A stretch of 64,000 nt of DNA from Haematobia irritans (Eukaryota; Arthropoda; Insecta; Diptera; Muscidae). The stretch lies in the NCBI RefSeq assembly GCF_050003625.1, contig NC_134398.1, forward strand, positions 98,311,479-98,375,478, read 5' to 3'. Of the stretch, positions 43,978 to 57,135 are shown piece after piece; position 1 is the first letter of the stretch; every line of letters starts with the position of its first letter. A program made the translations under genes and the position numbers. The notes under the pieces are model-generated. The model made no database searches. It was not told the origin of the DNA and was given only the letters and a program-made list of their open reading frames with translations.

Positions 43978-44940
43978 ACCCTCACAAAAAATCGCTTCTG
44001 TAACATATACTCCCAAACATATTTTGCTTCAAGCATATACAAACATTTATATGTTTGATCTCTTCCAATATATAATATGTTTGAAAGCATATTGGTCTAA
44101 ACAATATATGTTTGGGTAGTCTAAGTTCCAAACATTTTGTATTTTTGCATCCAAATTCAATAATGTTGTCTTCTAAAAAACAATATGTTATTATGTGAAC
44201 ATATAATATGTTTGGAAGCATTTTGCACCCAAAAATATTATATGCTTAAAAAACTTCTCCCAAACAATATTGTGCTCAAAATTTTATTTATTTATTTATA
44301 TATTTACAATCATAATGAATTATGAAAATAAACAGGTAATATAGGTGCTAACAACATAGGTTTTCGACCTGAATGCTCAAAATTTTGTTTCTGCCTAATT
44401 GTATATTCCCCCACATCTTTCTCACTTCCACGAGATTTTTTAGTTCTTAGCACCTTTTTCTGTAATACAAACATTGTAGAAGAAATTATTCAATTTTATG
44501 ATTTTTATTTTATTTTAATTTTACCTTTTGCCGGACGGGGATTCGAACAGCGGACCACACAGTTTGTAAGGATCAAAGAAGTAGCTGATCAATTGCCCAA
44601 GGAAAAATAAAATGTTAATTTTGTAATAACAAGCAACAACCACCAACTTAATTCAATATCGCTCCCTGTTAAATAGCGCTCCAAGCTACTAAACACATAT
44701 ATGTTTATAGGCTATTTCTAAATTAATATATGTTTGCATTCAAGCATATTATATTTACAAACATTTTATGTCCCAAACATAATATCTTCTAACATATTAA
44801 CATATATGTCCCAAACATGTTATGCTAGTTTAGGAACATTATATGCTTGCACTCAAAAATATTGTGTTTAAAAATTTGTGTTCCAAACATATAATGTTTA
44901 TAGCCAAACATATGAAAAACAGTCTTTTTCATCCATGCAC
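43978..44940 (+). mobile_element. Diverged relative of the tRNA-bearing element, nested
   Basis: It begins gcaccctcacaaaaaatcgc, like the parent's left end, has the same AAACATA-rich arms, and ends in a diverged 'catatgaaaaacagtc' version of the right end. It retains one tRNA-like head on the minus strand (B box GTTCGAATCC near 44540). Borders are judged from loss of alignment with copy 2 (about 37470) and are approximate; the target duplication is unclear. Confidence 0.55.
44286..44373 (-). mobile_element. Very short LINE 3' fragment
   Basis: An 88-bp insert starting with tatttatttattta (a (TAAA)n-like tail on the minus strand), flanked by the 13-bp duplication tgctcaaaatttt (44273-44285, 44374-44386). 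This is the signature of a severely 5'-truncated non-LTR insertion. The parent family is not identifiable. Confidence 0.7.
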
Positions 44941-45440
44941 ACATACATAAAATGCTGCTCCCAAGGCGAAAACATATGCTGTTTGTTTTTCAAATGTCTA
45001 TTCTCTTGGTTCCGAATGTATATTCTCTTTATTCAAATTAAATAATATTTAGACTTAAGCATATCAAATTTTTGGCCTTATCATAAAACAGTTTTCCGAA
45101 ACTGTGTTATGTTGATATCTTTCGTCAACTCTCCCGGTTTCCATCTCTATTTCTTTCTCTATAATCTCTCTGTCGCTTTGAATAAAATATCACAACATAT
45201 GTACGTTTAGTCGAAAATTGTAAATTTATATATGTTTGCATTCACACATATGATTTTTATGAAACATTCATGCCCCAAACATAATATATTCTAACATATT
45301 AACATAGATGTCCCAAACATTTAGTATTAGTTAAGGAACATTACATGTTTGCACTTAAATATATTGTGTTTTAAAATTGTGCCTTAAACACATTTTGTTT
45401 ATATCGGAACATATGAAAAACATATTTTTCTAACAGTGTA

Positions 45441-46426
45441 GGTGTACGAAATGTGGTTCAAAGCATCATACAATGTTGCATATAGTTGGAAGTGTACAAC
45501 AGAATAGTCCAAGCGTAGTTAATTTGTCAAATGTGCAACCGGCTATTCAACAGTCCACTGAAATGCCGTATACATCACAAAATGTGAGGGCATACCATAT
45601 GTCCGTCTGTAATAAGACTATGTTAGCTACTGCTTGGATTAATATTTTAAAAGATGGTTTGCCTCACAAGGTGAGAGCTTTAATTGACCCTTGCTCAGAT
45701 GAAACAATTGTCTCTAAGAAAATTCAGAAGTTACTAAATTTACCGACCAAGCCCGTCTCAGCCGAAATAACAGGCCTAGGAGGTGGTGCATTGGTTAAAT
45801 GTTCGCAAATTGCATTTTTGAAAATCAGCTCGATTTATAACAACAATTTCATGGCAGAAATTGATGCACTAGTAGTGTGCGATGTAACTGGCGACGTGCC
45901 AAGTCATTCATTTGATGATCTTTCAATTGATCAGCTACCAGAATTGGAATATGCGGACCCAAAATTCTATCAAACTGGCCCGGTGGATATCCTAATAGGG
46001 GGTAATTTGTATCCGTTAATTTTGTTAAGTGGGGTTAAACACGGTGTTCTTGGCTCGTTAGTGGCACAACAAACAGTCTTTGGATGGATTGTTACTGGCC
46101 CAGCCAATAATAGAAAATCGAAACAGTCGGTTCGAGTTTCACATTGTACCCGCGTGTCAATTGATAATCAACTGGCAAAATTTTGGGAAGTGGAGGAAGT
46201 TTCTAGGAAAGAAATTATTTCTGAAGATGATAGACTCTGTGAGGAAATTTATAGAAATACGACGGTACGAACGTCAAGCGGCAGGTATATGGTAGATTTG
46301 CCTTTTAGGCCTGAAAACCCATTGATTACGAAAAGCTCAAATCGGTATATTGCCATGTGTCAGTTTTTAAGGAACGAGAAATCATTGGCTCGTAAACCAG
46401 ATCTGAAGAAAATGTACGATGAAGTT
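45441..46426 (+). pseudogene. BEL-2 end of gag, protease and linker
   Basis: It continues the zinc cluster (C-T-K-C-G-S-K-H-H-T-M-L-H) across the element-copy-3 insertion, then protease with L-I-D-P-C-S-D (the BEL-type DP-S core, about 45681-45700) and the downstream I-L-I-G-G-N-L-Y motif. The frame is open to 46426 in the pre-RT linker, where Gypsy-2 sequence begins. RT, RNase H and integrase of BEL-2 are not seen anywhere to the right, so they are lost or lie beyond the assembly gap. Confidence 0.75.
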
Positions 46427-48407
46427 TGTCGTGTGCGGCCGAATAGCCATAACACTGGCACCATCTGGCGGTCACGCGGGGCAAGGAGATCGATGCTTTA
46501 GGCTTAGACAGTGGCGGCTTGGATACATCGCTGTTTGCCCGCATATGTTTTGTTGGTGGCAGACTGGAATTTTTTTGTGATGGAGGACAAGATGGGAGGA
46601 TTTTTTTTTGTTTTTTTGAGAGGAGAATCTGGTTGGATGTCATGGCAGTCGGAGGTGGAAAAAAAACGAAGGCTAAGTGAGAAGACATCACGTGGTGTAA
46701 ATAAAAAAAGTTAGAAAGATAACCTCAACAAAAAGTCAAGAGGATGGAGTACGACACCTGTGAAATAAAAAAAAAGGCCAAGGAAAAAGTTTAAGAGCCA
46801 ACTTCTCTTGAATCCATCGCAAGCAAGATTAAAACTGATACATAATATATAAATATGCAATATCTATACGAATTTTGAAACTGGAAAGAGAAGAAAATTA
46901 GACCTGGAGAAAAAAAAATAATAAAATGTGAAATGAATTAGTATAGTGACAGTAATGAAATAAAATTGTAGAATAAAAGGAAAGAAATACAAAAAAAATA
47001 AAGTGAATCGTGAAGTAGCACTAATTTATAAGAAAAGACCTATACGTAAGATAAGGAATTTGCAAAATAAAATACAACGCAAAAAAATTAGATAGCACAT
47101 GAAGACCATGGAAAAATTGAACTAAGATAAGAGTGAAAGTACAAAAAAAACGAACTCGGTAACAAAGAAAAGAAAATACGAGCAAACTATACCTACGTTG
47201 CCCATCTCCACTGTCACAACGAGGGAACCCATCTGATGCATGATTGATCCAGTACTAGCCGTCTGGCGATACCCAGGTACCTTAAGAGATAGTTCCCTGA
47301 TACTTTACTTACGATTTATACATTGCTACTTACTTTTATATACGAATAGACCACTTGTCAGACAGACGGACAGAAACCTCCACAAATAAAAAATGCTGCA
47401 GAGAAGAACATGAGTAGATATTGTACAGGTGGTAGGGTCAACATGACTGCTTAAAGATGAAATTACTCCCGTAATAGAAGGGAGCTTTAGGACCTACGAA
47501 CAGGTTGAGCTCAAGCTAGGCTGTAGTGTCTCTTTTGTTGTTTAGTCAGCCAGAGGTGTTTATTCCTCCTGTCAGTAATTCATGTCGTCCCCGAGGTCCT
47601 GCAAGAGAAAGGCGTAAGACCAGAAATAATTTTTATTTGTGGACAGACCCCTTAAGAACAACATTTACACCACATACCATACGCAAACGTACTCGGAACG
47701 GCTACAGAGAGGTTTCACGTGGCCAGAGATTCTGGGAAGAGACGAAGGGGGCCCCGAAAGTCTGAAGAGAGGAAGTAAGAAGGAAAGGAGATTTTTTTTG
47801 AATCTATCTTCTGGATTGCATGCCGATTATTTGAAGCTCCCAATTTTTTGTTTGTTTTGAACGTGGAGTTATAGTAATTATGATTATCATGGAATCCTTC
47901 CGCCAGAGAATTACACGGCATAAGATGTATCTGTAAATAAAACATAACGAAGATTATAACGTTTTTTTAGATGAAATCAGTTGTGTTTTTCTTTTTTTAT
48001 TGGAGAATGGAAGGCTAGGGAGATAAGGTAAGAAAAATGTAGCTAGCTCCCCTCGGAAGCAAAAACAGAAAACCAGGTAGCTTTAGTTTTGGGGTATCCA
48101 TTATAATAACAGATGGAAAGGATACTATGGTGGGGAGGGAACATCAGGGCACAAGAACAACTTACCGTGCTCTCCAACTAGCGGTACAGAACACCATAGT
48201 CGTCAGGTAGTGCATATCATCTTCGTCTTGTTTGCCATCCAGCAGCTGGTTGATTTCCTTTTTCTTTGTCAACTGCCTGGTGGATTTAAACTGACAAGAA
48301 CCGCGCCCATTCGACTGAGCCATAGCCGGGGCTTGAACGCCAGCAGCCAGCGCATCGTCAGTTTATTTCCAAACTCCAAAGGGGCAGCGGTCCCTGGGAC
48401 CACGACA
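46427..48407 (+). repeat. Putative long 5' LTR of Gypsy-2
   Basis: About 1.98 kb between the break in BEL-2 (TG at 46427) and the CA before the primer-site-like sequence at 48412. It is mostly non-coding. No 3' partner lies before the assembly gap, so the left border rests on loss of BEL-2 coding and the right border on the primer site. Long LTRs of this order are known in Ulysses of Drosophila virilis, which fits the pol similarity. Confidence 0.45.
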
Positions 48408-48411
48408 AGAA

Positions 48412-48431
48412 TGGCGCCCGCAACATGGGGC
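48412..48431 (+). promoter_or_regulatory. Primer-site-like sequence, tRNA-Lys type (Gypsy-2)
   Basis: tggcgcccgcaacatggggc resembles the Gypsy-1 tRNA-Lys primer site with a 2-base insertion and one mismatch. It is a plausible degraded primer site. Confidence 0.5.
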
Positions 48432-49120
48432 CCGAGAATTCGGGTTTTCCACATCAAAGTTTTAGTGATTGTTGCGACAAATTTCCTACTGGTCTCGTAG
48501 AGAGTCCCGTCGGTGGATGTTTTCGAATGTTAGACGCGAGCTTCTGGGAAAGATTAGGAAAGGAATCGTAACAACAGTTTCTTTTCGGTCGATCGTTGGT
48601 ATGAGTCAGGGTAGGCTTCAGAAATACTTCTTCCTCCCTATAAGAGGGGTCGAAATAGATTCGAGTCCCTCCGTTCTTGGAGTCAATAGCCCAATTTATG
48701 TTTGCCCTTCTGTCCATCCGTTTTATTATGTTTTTTTTTTCTGAGACCTGGTGAGGCCGGCTCAGTGGATTATTTGAGTCCAGACCGTATAGCCAGCAGG
48801 TTCGTCCGTAGAGGGTAAACTTAAAACACAGTAAAATTACATTTTGTTGATATTTTGTATGTACCTGAGAGAAAAAAAACTTGAATTAGTTTGGAGGATT
48901 CTTGTTTTATAGATGTTCGTACAGCTATTCTAATTTATTTTCTTTTGTACTTGTTTTTGCGATCGTTGGGAAAAGCTACATTTTTCGTATGAATGATAAT
49001 TGGGTCAGATTTTTGCTGCATTTTATCACGTATCTGAAAAAAAAAGAAGAAGAATATTTAGTTTTTCTATTAGTAGTTTTTGATTATTTTCATTTTTTGG
49101 GTTTTCCAAAACGGATTTTA

Positions 49121-50672
49121 ATGGTAAATACAAGGGCGAATAGTTATTCGAGTGGGTCTCCAGCAACAGTTGGGGAGACGATGGCTACTACATCAAGTGC
49201 AACAGAACCGTCGACAACGGTTACGACTACAATAGGCACGATGGCAACGATAGCTACTACATCAATTATGGTCCCTATTATGTCTACTTCAGCGTTGTCA
49301 AGTCCAGCTCCTTCGGTGTCCGATAGGGGCAGTTCATCGTCATGTAATACTACTCCAGAAACACCAATGTTTAGTAGCATTACTGCTCAAAATATTTGAA
49401 GGGAACGACAAGATAGGCAGACAGTCGGTGCAAATGATACGAGTGGTGCCCAAGTCCAAAGTACAGATAACCAGCTACACGAAGTTATTAACTCCGCTAT
49501 AGGAGTTGGGCAGATGGAGATGGTACGCTTGTTAGACGAAAGGTTAAGATTGCTAGTCCCGCAACTGGTGCAACGAACGTTGAGTGATTTGGGTCAAGCA
49601 AGAGGAGCAGGGACAACACAAAGCCACGCTCAGGTAGGCTTGCAACCAACTAACTATTGCGTGGCGCAGCAGGGCGGCTCGAATCAAACAAATGGTCGGT
49701 GGCAGATGCCTTCAAATCGTGGCCAGGAAATACAACAAAGCGACCATTTGGCCCATACCCATTTACAACCTCCGGCAGGATACCAACAGGAGCGCCAACA
49801 GATTGCTATGGCGGCCTCAGCAGCACCCACTTCATACCAGGGGCAAGAAGTCGTATCTAATATGTCTCCAAGGCATAATAGGAAAGTGGAAATAGAGAAG
49901 TGGCGCCTCAAATTCGATGGGACTTCTAAATCTATAGCTGCAGAAGATTTTATGTTCCGCTTAGAACAATTGAGGCAAGATCATGGCTGCGGCTGGGATG
50001 AGGTTCTGGTAAGATTTCCACAGTTCCTGGATGGGCCAGCCGAGGACTGGTATTGGATGCAACGCAGACTTGGGCGCATTTACAGTTTCCCCGAATTAAA
50101 AGAAGCTTTTCTCAACCAGTTCCGTAAATTCGAAAGCGATTTTGACGTCCAGAGAAAGATGATGGATCGACGTCAAGGACCACATGAACCATTTGAGGAA
50201 TTCTGTAATGCGGTGCTAAGATTGAGGAACCAGCAAAGAGAGCCGTTGGGAGAGCAAATGGTGGTAGAAATGATGAAGGGTAATCTTAAACCATCCATGG
50301 CCGCCCTAGTATTTCCTATACGCATGTTCGGTCTCCAGCATTTTCGTGAAGAGTGTAGAAAGGCTGAGCTGTTGCTGTCGAGTCAGAAGCAAGGGGCAAT
50401 GGCACATCGCCAACAATTTGCACCGCGGGTTAATGAGCTCGAGTTTAGCGAGGAAAATCCAGAATTTGAAGTTGAAGCTATCGCGAGACAGAATAATTAT
50501 ATTTGCTGGAATTGAAGAGGGAAAGGCCATGGATTCATTGAGTGCCCGTCCACGGTGAGAAATCTCTTCTGCTTGGAGAACACAGTGAAGCCAAACTGTC
50601 CCAGATGTAAGGGAAACAGGCAGACGGGCGCGATGAAGGGGGAAACGCGCCCGAACGTTGCAAATCCCCAGT
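49121..50672 (+). pseudogene. Gypsy-2 gag
   Basis: Gag beginning at the ATG 49121 with a Thr/Ser/Ala-rich N-terminus, a TGA at 49397-49399 in frame, a Gln-rich segment, then a capsid domain (about 49890-50330) with W-R-L-K-F-D-G and W-Y-W-M-Q-R-R-L. A CCHC knuckle begins as CWN and is cut by TGA (50513-50515) exactly at its second Cys, then reads on as GHGFIEC and a second Cys-rich unit with a small deletion, ending at 50672. It is broken by at least two nonsense codons. Confidence 0.75.
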
Positions 50673-50694
50673 AGTTGGAGTCACCTCCAGGGTA

Positions 50695-52480
50695 GTGGAG
50701 AAGGGCTCGGGAATAACTGTCTTAGGTAGGAAAAGTAGCATTTGCGATGAATTAGTGAGGGAGAATGGTGAATTCGGTAGTAGTGATGGTAAGGTAGGAG
50801 GAAAAGGGACAAATGGATTAGAAAATAATTTTAAGCATAGAGTAGGAACCGGAGGGACTAAGGTTGGAAATAATAGGAAGTTTACGGATTTTAAACCATG
50901 GAGTGTGAGAATGGAGGAATATATGAGGATTAGGGATCGAATTTTTGGTACGGAGAAAGTAGGGCCAAATAAGAGAATCCAGAGGGCTAGAAGCAGGTAT
51001 AAGGAGCGTCAAAGGCTTAGGAAGGAGATAGCGACGACCAGGTTGTACGAGGGTGATGACACCCGTCTGTACTTGCGTATAAGGATTGGGGACGAAGAGG
51101 TTGAGGCCTTTTGGATAGTGGCGCTACGGTCACTTGTTTAGGTAGAGGATGCCTAGATTTGGTCGAGAGGGCCAGAATTCCGATCTTCGCCTATAGAGCA
51201 ACAGTCCATACGGCTGACGAGACCCCCCTTGAGGTAGTTGGGAGGGTACGAGTGAAAATAAGTGTTAGGAAATTGGAGAAGGATATAGAGTTTTTTCTAG
51301 TACCCGGTTTGAGTAAACCGTCGTACCTGGGCATCGATTTAATGAGGGCGTTCAATCTTGTGGCCGGTGTAGAATGTCTGTCGCTAGGGGAGTGCGCGGA
51401 GGAGGATATTGTGGATCCATCCCGTCATTTGTTGCAGAGGTCGGAGGAGGAGAGGCTGAATGGGACTATAGCACTGTTTCCGTCCTTTGAGTTGAGGGGC
51501 TTAGGCAAGACGTCGTTGGAGACGCATACCATTGATACCGCCGATTCTGAACCGGTGAAGCAGCGGTATTATCCCGTTTCTCCGGCTGTGCAGCGTCTGA
51601 TGTTTGCGGAGCTGGATAGGATGCTGGATATGGGGGTCATTGAGCCAAGTCAAAGTCCTTGGAATAATCCGGTAACCTTGGTACGCAAAGGTATTAAGAA
51701 TCGGCTATGCCTGGACGCGAGAAAGCTCAATGCCATCACGGTCAAGGATGCCTATCCGCTCCCGAACATAGAGGGGTTGCTTAGCAGACTTGGAGACACG
51801 CATTTCATATCGAGTGTGGATCTAAAAGATGCTTTCTGGCCGATCCCGCTCGATATGGGAAGTCGTGAGAAGACGGCGTTTACCGTTCCGGGAAGACCCT
51901 TATACCATTTCACCGTCATGCCCTTTGGGTTGTGCAACGCAGCCCAAAGGTTATGTAGGTTAATGGATAAGGTCATCCCTGCGCATTTGAGGGAGAGAGT
52001 GTTCGTCTACTTGGACGACTTGCTTATAGGGGCTCCAGATTTTCAGGCCCACATAGATCTCCTCGAACAGGTGGCGGCGTTACTAGATAGGGCCGGATTG
52101 ACGATTAATGTGGCGAAGTCTAGATTTTGCTTTAGAGAATTAAGGTACCTAGGGTACATAGTGGGCGAGGGAAAGTTGAAACCTGATCCAGCCAAGGTTT
52201 CGGCCATTATCGACTTCGGGTACCCGAGAAGCGCCAAGCAGGTACGAAGGTTTATGGGGATGACCGGTTGGTATCGCCGGTTCATTGCGGACTATGCGAC
52301 GATAGGCGAACCCATTTTCAGCACGTTGAAGAGAGGCAAAAAGTTCGAGTTCGGTGCGGCGGCCAAGTTGGCATTCGACAGACTGAAGGAGGCCCTTACA
52401 AGGAGTCCGGTCTTGAGACATCCCGATTTTGGCAGACACTTCCATGTACAGTGCGATGCTTCAGATGTTGGCGTGGGGGG
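50695..52480 (+). pseudogene. Gypsy-2 pol: protease and reverse transcriptase
   Basis: An N-terminal basic region (50695-51110), then a 1-base shift into the protease with D-S-G-A-T (about 51111). RT follows in one frame to about 52480: K-Q-R-Y-Y-P-V-S-P, R-L-C-L-D-A-R-K-L-N, D-L-K-D-A-F-W-P-I (Pro where Gln is usual), F-T-V-M-P-F-G-L-C-N-A-A-Q, catalytic Y-L-D-D near 52009-52020, and M-T-G-W-Y-R-R-F-I. RNase H starts (Q-C-D-A-S-D) and the frame is lost at a run of seven G (about 52474-52481); six would keep it open. Confidence 0.8.
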
Positions 52481-53316
52481 GTGTTCTTTTCCAAAAGGAC
52501 GACGACGGAGGAGAACATCCCATCGCATACGTCTCGAAGAAACTGACTTCGGCCCAGAAGAATTATTCGGTCACAGAGCGCGAGTGTTTGGCAGTAGTGG
52601 TCGCTGTAAAGAAGTTTGGGCCCTATATAGAGCTTATGCCCTTCACAGTAATCAGCGACCATTCATCTCTAAAGTGGCTCATGTCCAACAAGGAATTGAG
52701 CGGTCGCCTTGCTCGGTGGAGTTTACTTCTTCAGGGTCATAGTTTTGGAATTAAGCACCGCCGCGGGAGTCAGAATGTAGTCGCTGACACCATTTCTAGA
52801 TATGACATGGAGGAACTTGAATATTGCAGTTTGGTGGATCTCAAGGCACCGGAGTTCAAAAGCGCCAATTATCTGGACAAAGTGAGGGTTATTGAAGAGA
52901 ATGGAGACAACTTGCCCGATCTGAGGGTCAAAGGAGGATTGGTATACAAGAGGACAATACCGGCCGAATTCGACATCCCCAGCGAGGAGTTCGCCTGGAA
53001 ACTATGGATCCCGGAGGAGCTGACAACGGACGCTATAGCAAAAGCGCATAATCCCCCATCGGCGGCACACGCAGGCTTCCACAAGACATTGAAACGGCTG
53101 AGGGAGCTTTATTATTGGCCTAATATGAGCACGCAAGTGAGAGGTTATGAGCAGCGATGTCAACCATGCAAGGAAGCTAAGCCCAACTACCAGAATATGC
53201 AGCAACCGATGGCGGCAGAGGTGAAAATGGATAGGCCTTTCCAGAAAATCTACGTGGATTTCCTAGGGCCTTATGTCCGGTCTAAGGCGGGGTATTGTTT
53301 TATTATTTATTTATAG
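52429..53316 (+). pseudogene. Gypsy-2 RNase H and integrase N-terminus, repeat copy 1
   Basis: RNase H (S-V-T-E-R-E-C-L-A-V and I-S-D-H-S-S-L-K-W-L) ending in N-V-V-A-D-T-I-S-R, a tether, then the integrase zinc domain (H...H...C-Q-P-C, about 53045-53170) and first catalytic Asp in Y-V-D-F-L-G-P (about 53251). It ends in a frameshift at a T/A run (53296-53316). Identical sequence recurs in repeat copy 2 at 53894-54781. Confidence 0.8.
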
Positions 53317-53754
53317 TGCTCGACCACTTTTCTAGGTTTGTCCTACTGAAACCGATGGCGAAGGCGACGGCGACGGCTCGGAATGTCATAAAGTTCTTAA
53401 CCGGAGAAGTGTTCCATAAATTCGGAGTTCCGGAGGTTTTAATGTCCGATAGTGAAATACAATTCACGGGCAAGGATTTTAGCGCTTTCTTGGAGGCTTA
53501 CGGAGTTAGTCATTTCAGGACAGGATTGTACTCGCCCCAGGCTAACGCGTCGGAGCTTGTTAACCAGTCAGTCCTGGCGGCCATTAGGACGTATCTTAAG
53601 GACGATCAGAGAGAGTGGGATCTGAATATTTCGGCCATAGAGTGTGCCTTGAGGTCCTCAGTACATACGTCTACAGGCATGACCCCATATTTTGCACTTT
53701 TCGGGACGAATATGGTAACGCATGGAAGTGTATACAAGCTGGCTCGCCAGTTGG
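53317..53754 (+). pseudogene. Gypsy-2 integrase core, repeat copy 1, cut by the junction
   Basis: Integrase core from V-L-D-H-F-S-R-F to L-A-R-Q-L: second Asp in M-S-D-S-E-I-Q-F (Ser where Asn-Gly is usual) and Glu in Q-A-N-A-S-E. At 53754 the duplication junction replaces the rest of the protein with out-of-frame RT-end sequence. Confidence 0.75.
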
Positions 53755-53893
53755 GACTATGCGACGATAGGCGAACCCATTTTCAGCACGTTGAAGAGAG
53801 GCAAAAAGTTCGAGTTCGGTGCGGCGGCCAAGTTGGCATTCGACAGACTGAAGGAGGCCCTTACAAGGAGTCCGGTCTTGAGACATCCCGATT

Positions 53894-54781
53894 TTGGCAG
53901 ACACTTCCATGTACAGTGCGATGCTTCAGATGTTGGCGTGGGGGGGTGTTCTTTTCCAAAAGGACGACGACGGAGGAGAACATCCCATCGCATACGTCTC
54001 GAAGAAACTGACTTCGGCCCAGAAGAATTATTCGGTCACAGAGCGCGAGTGTTTGGCAGTAGTGGTCGCTGTAAAGAAGTTTGGGCCCTATATAGAGCTT
54101 ATGCCCTTCACAGTAATCAGCGACCATTCATCTCTAAAGTGGCTCATGTCCAACAAGGAATTGAGCGGTCGCCTTGCTCGGTGGAGTTTACTTCTTCAGG
54201 GTCATAGTTTTGGAATTAAGCACCGCCGCGGGAGTCAGAATGTAGTCGCTGACACCATTTCTAGATATGACATGGAGGAACTTGAATATTGCAGTTTGGT
54301 GGATCTCAAGGCACCGGAGTTCAAAAGCGCCAATTATCTGGACAAAGTGAGGGTTATTGAAGAGAATGGAGACAACTTGCCCGATCTGAGGGTCAAAGGA
54401 GGATTGGTATACAAGAGGACAATACCGGCCGAATTCGACATCCCCAGCGAGGAGTTCGCCTGGAAACTATGGATCCCGGAGGAGCTGACAACGGACGCTA
54501 TAGCAAAAGCGCATAATCCCCCATCGGCGGCACACGCAGGCTTCCACAAGACATTAAAACGGCTGAGGGAGCTTTATTATTGGCCTAATATGAGCACGCA
54601 AGTGAGAGGTTATGAGCAGCGATGTCAACCATGCAAGGAAGCTAAGCCCAACTACCAGAATATGCAGCAACCGATGGCGGCAGAGGTGAAAATGGATAGG
54701 CCTTTCCAGAAAATCTACGTGGATTTCCTAGGGCCTTATGTCCGGTCTAAGGCGGGGTATTGTTTTATTATTTATTTATAG
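53894..54781 (+). pseudogene. Gypsy-2 RNase H and integrase N-terminus, repeat copy 2
   Basis: Second copy of the segment at 52429-53316, with the same domains and the same terminal frameshift. See the tandem duplication entry. Confidence 0.8.
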
Positions 54782-55551
54782 TGCTCGACCACTTTTCTAG
54801 GTTTGTCCTACTGAAACCGATGGCGAAGGCGACGGCGACGGCTCGGAATGTCATAAAGTTCTTAACCGGAGAAGTGTTCCATAAATTCGGAGTTCCGGAG
54901 GTTTTAATGTCCGATAGTGAAATACAATTCACGGGCAAGGATTTTAGCGCTTTCTTGGAGGCTTACGGAGTTAGTCATTTCAGGACAGGATTGTACTCGC
55001 CCCAGGCTAACGCGTCGGAGCTTGTTAACCAGTCAGTCCTGGCGGCCATTAGGACGTATCTTAAGGACGATCAGAGAGAGTGGGATCTGAATATTTCGGC
55101 CATAGAGTGTGCCTTGAGGTCCTCAGTACATACGTCTACAGGCATGACCCCATATTTTGCACTTTTCGGGACGAATATGGTAACGCATGGAAGTGTATAC
55201 AAGCTGGCTCGCCAGTTGGATTCTTTGAAGGATCCCGAATACGCGGCTTTACCCAAAGCGACCCATTTGGAACTGGTTCGTGAACAGCTTAGGAGGAATA
55301 TGTCCAGAAGTTACACTGACCGGGCAGTTAAGTATAATACGAGGACCAGGCAAGTTAGATTTTTTCCGGGACAGGAGATTTACCGACGAAATCACCAGTT
55401 AAGCGATTTCGGCAGGAACATAAATGCGAAATTGAGCAAGAGATACCTTAAGTGTGGGGTTGTTAGGGCAGTGGGTCGATGTTTGTATGAGATCGAGGAT
55501 CTCAAGGGGAGTTCAATTGGGGTATACCACGCAAAGGACCTGAAACAGTAG
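54760..55551 (+). pseudogene. Gypsy-2 integrase core and C-terminus
   Basis: Integrase core as above (Asp in M-S-D-S-E, Glu in Q-A-N-A-S-E) continuing past the duplicated segment into the C-terminal domain, with F-F-P-G-Q-E-I-Y, K-R-Y-L-K-C-G-V-V and Y-E-I-E-D, a chromodomain-free gypsy integrase tail. It stops at 55549-55551. About 200 bases of non-coding 3' sequence follow, then the (TA)n tract; no 3' LTR is seen. Confidence 0.8.
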
Positions 55552-55766
55552 TGCACCCGGATCGCGCAGGAGCTTTCTGGAATCCCTATCGTGCGGGTCC
55601 TGATTTTGCAGTTATCGAGGTGTTGACGAAGGAAGGGTCGCTTTTGGGTATGACGGTCTATAATTTAAATTTTTATATTGATACTTTTTGATTTAAGGAT
55701 ATACATATAAATTTTTATTAGGCGCAATGATTTAAATTTGGTTTTTCTATTTCCATTGTGCTATAT

Positions 55767-56772
<1,006 letters not shown>

Positions 56773-57124
56773 TAATAATGAATTTTTAAATGTTTTTTAG
56801 TAAATTTTTAACAATTTATGGAAATAAAAAAATAATCTATATTTATAAATTTATTCATTTACATACATATATAAATTACGTCAAAAAAAACCTTTAGAAG
56901 TAACAGGGATTTTTTTACGGTTTTTATATTATCCGTTAACAATTTTTTTTAAATTTTATTTTTTCAATTTCGATTTTTGTATAAATTTTTGTGATAAAAC
57001 TGTGATCTTGTTTTTTATTTTTTGTATCTTAGTAGATTTAAGCCAGAAAATTTAGTTAGAATGTGGGAAAATTAATATTAGTGAGTTAGTGAATTTTAAT
57101 AAGGGGTGAGGAATAACCCTTGTT
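56773..57124. other. AT-rich segment, no gene
   Basis: T- and A-rich DNA between the (TA)n tract and the SINE; nothing recognised. Confidence 0.5.
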
Positions 57125-57135
57125 AGGTTAAACGC

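Larger units (their letters stand above)
42237..45438 (+). mobile_element. TA-flanked DNA element with two tRNA-like promoters, copy 3
   Basis: A 3202-bp copy flanked by TA (42235-42236, 45439-45440); the BEL-2 zinc-finger frame resumes across one TA. Ends as in copy 2. It contains tRNA-like heads on minus (about 42542-42612) and plus (about 42733-42806). It is enlarged by the MITE at 43358-43871 and by a diverged relative of itself at about 43978-44940. Confidence 0.85.
52290..55219 (+). repeat. 1465-bp tandem duplication in Gypsy-2 pol
   Basis: 52290-53754 is repeated head-to-tail at 53755-55219. Junction left: gccagttgg joined to gactatgcgacg; right end: gccagttggattc. The copies share a short g-g-a overlap at the breakpoints. 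I found one difference (g at about 53096 against a at about 54561). Both copies carry the same G7 frameshift and the same stop before the integrase core. Confidence 0.9.

Noticed and set aside
47526..48744. Small open frames between BEL-2 and Gypsy-2 gag
   Set aside because: They fall in the presumed long LTR and leader; no recognisable domain.
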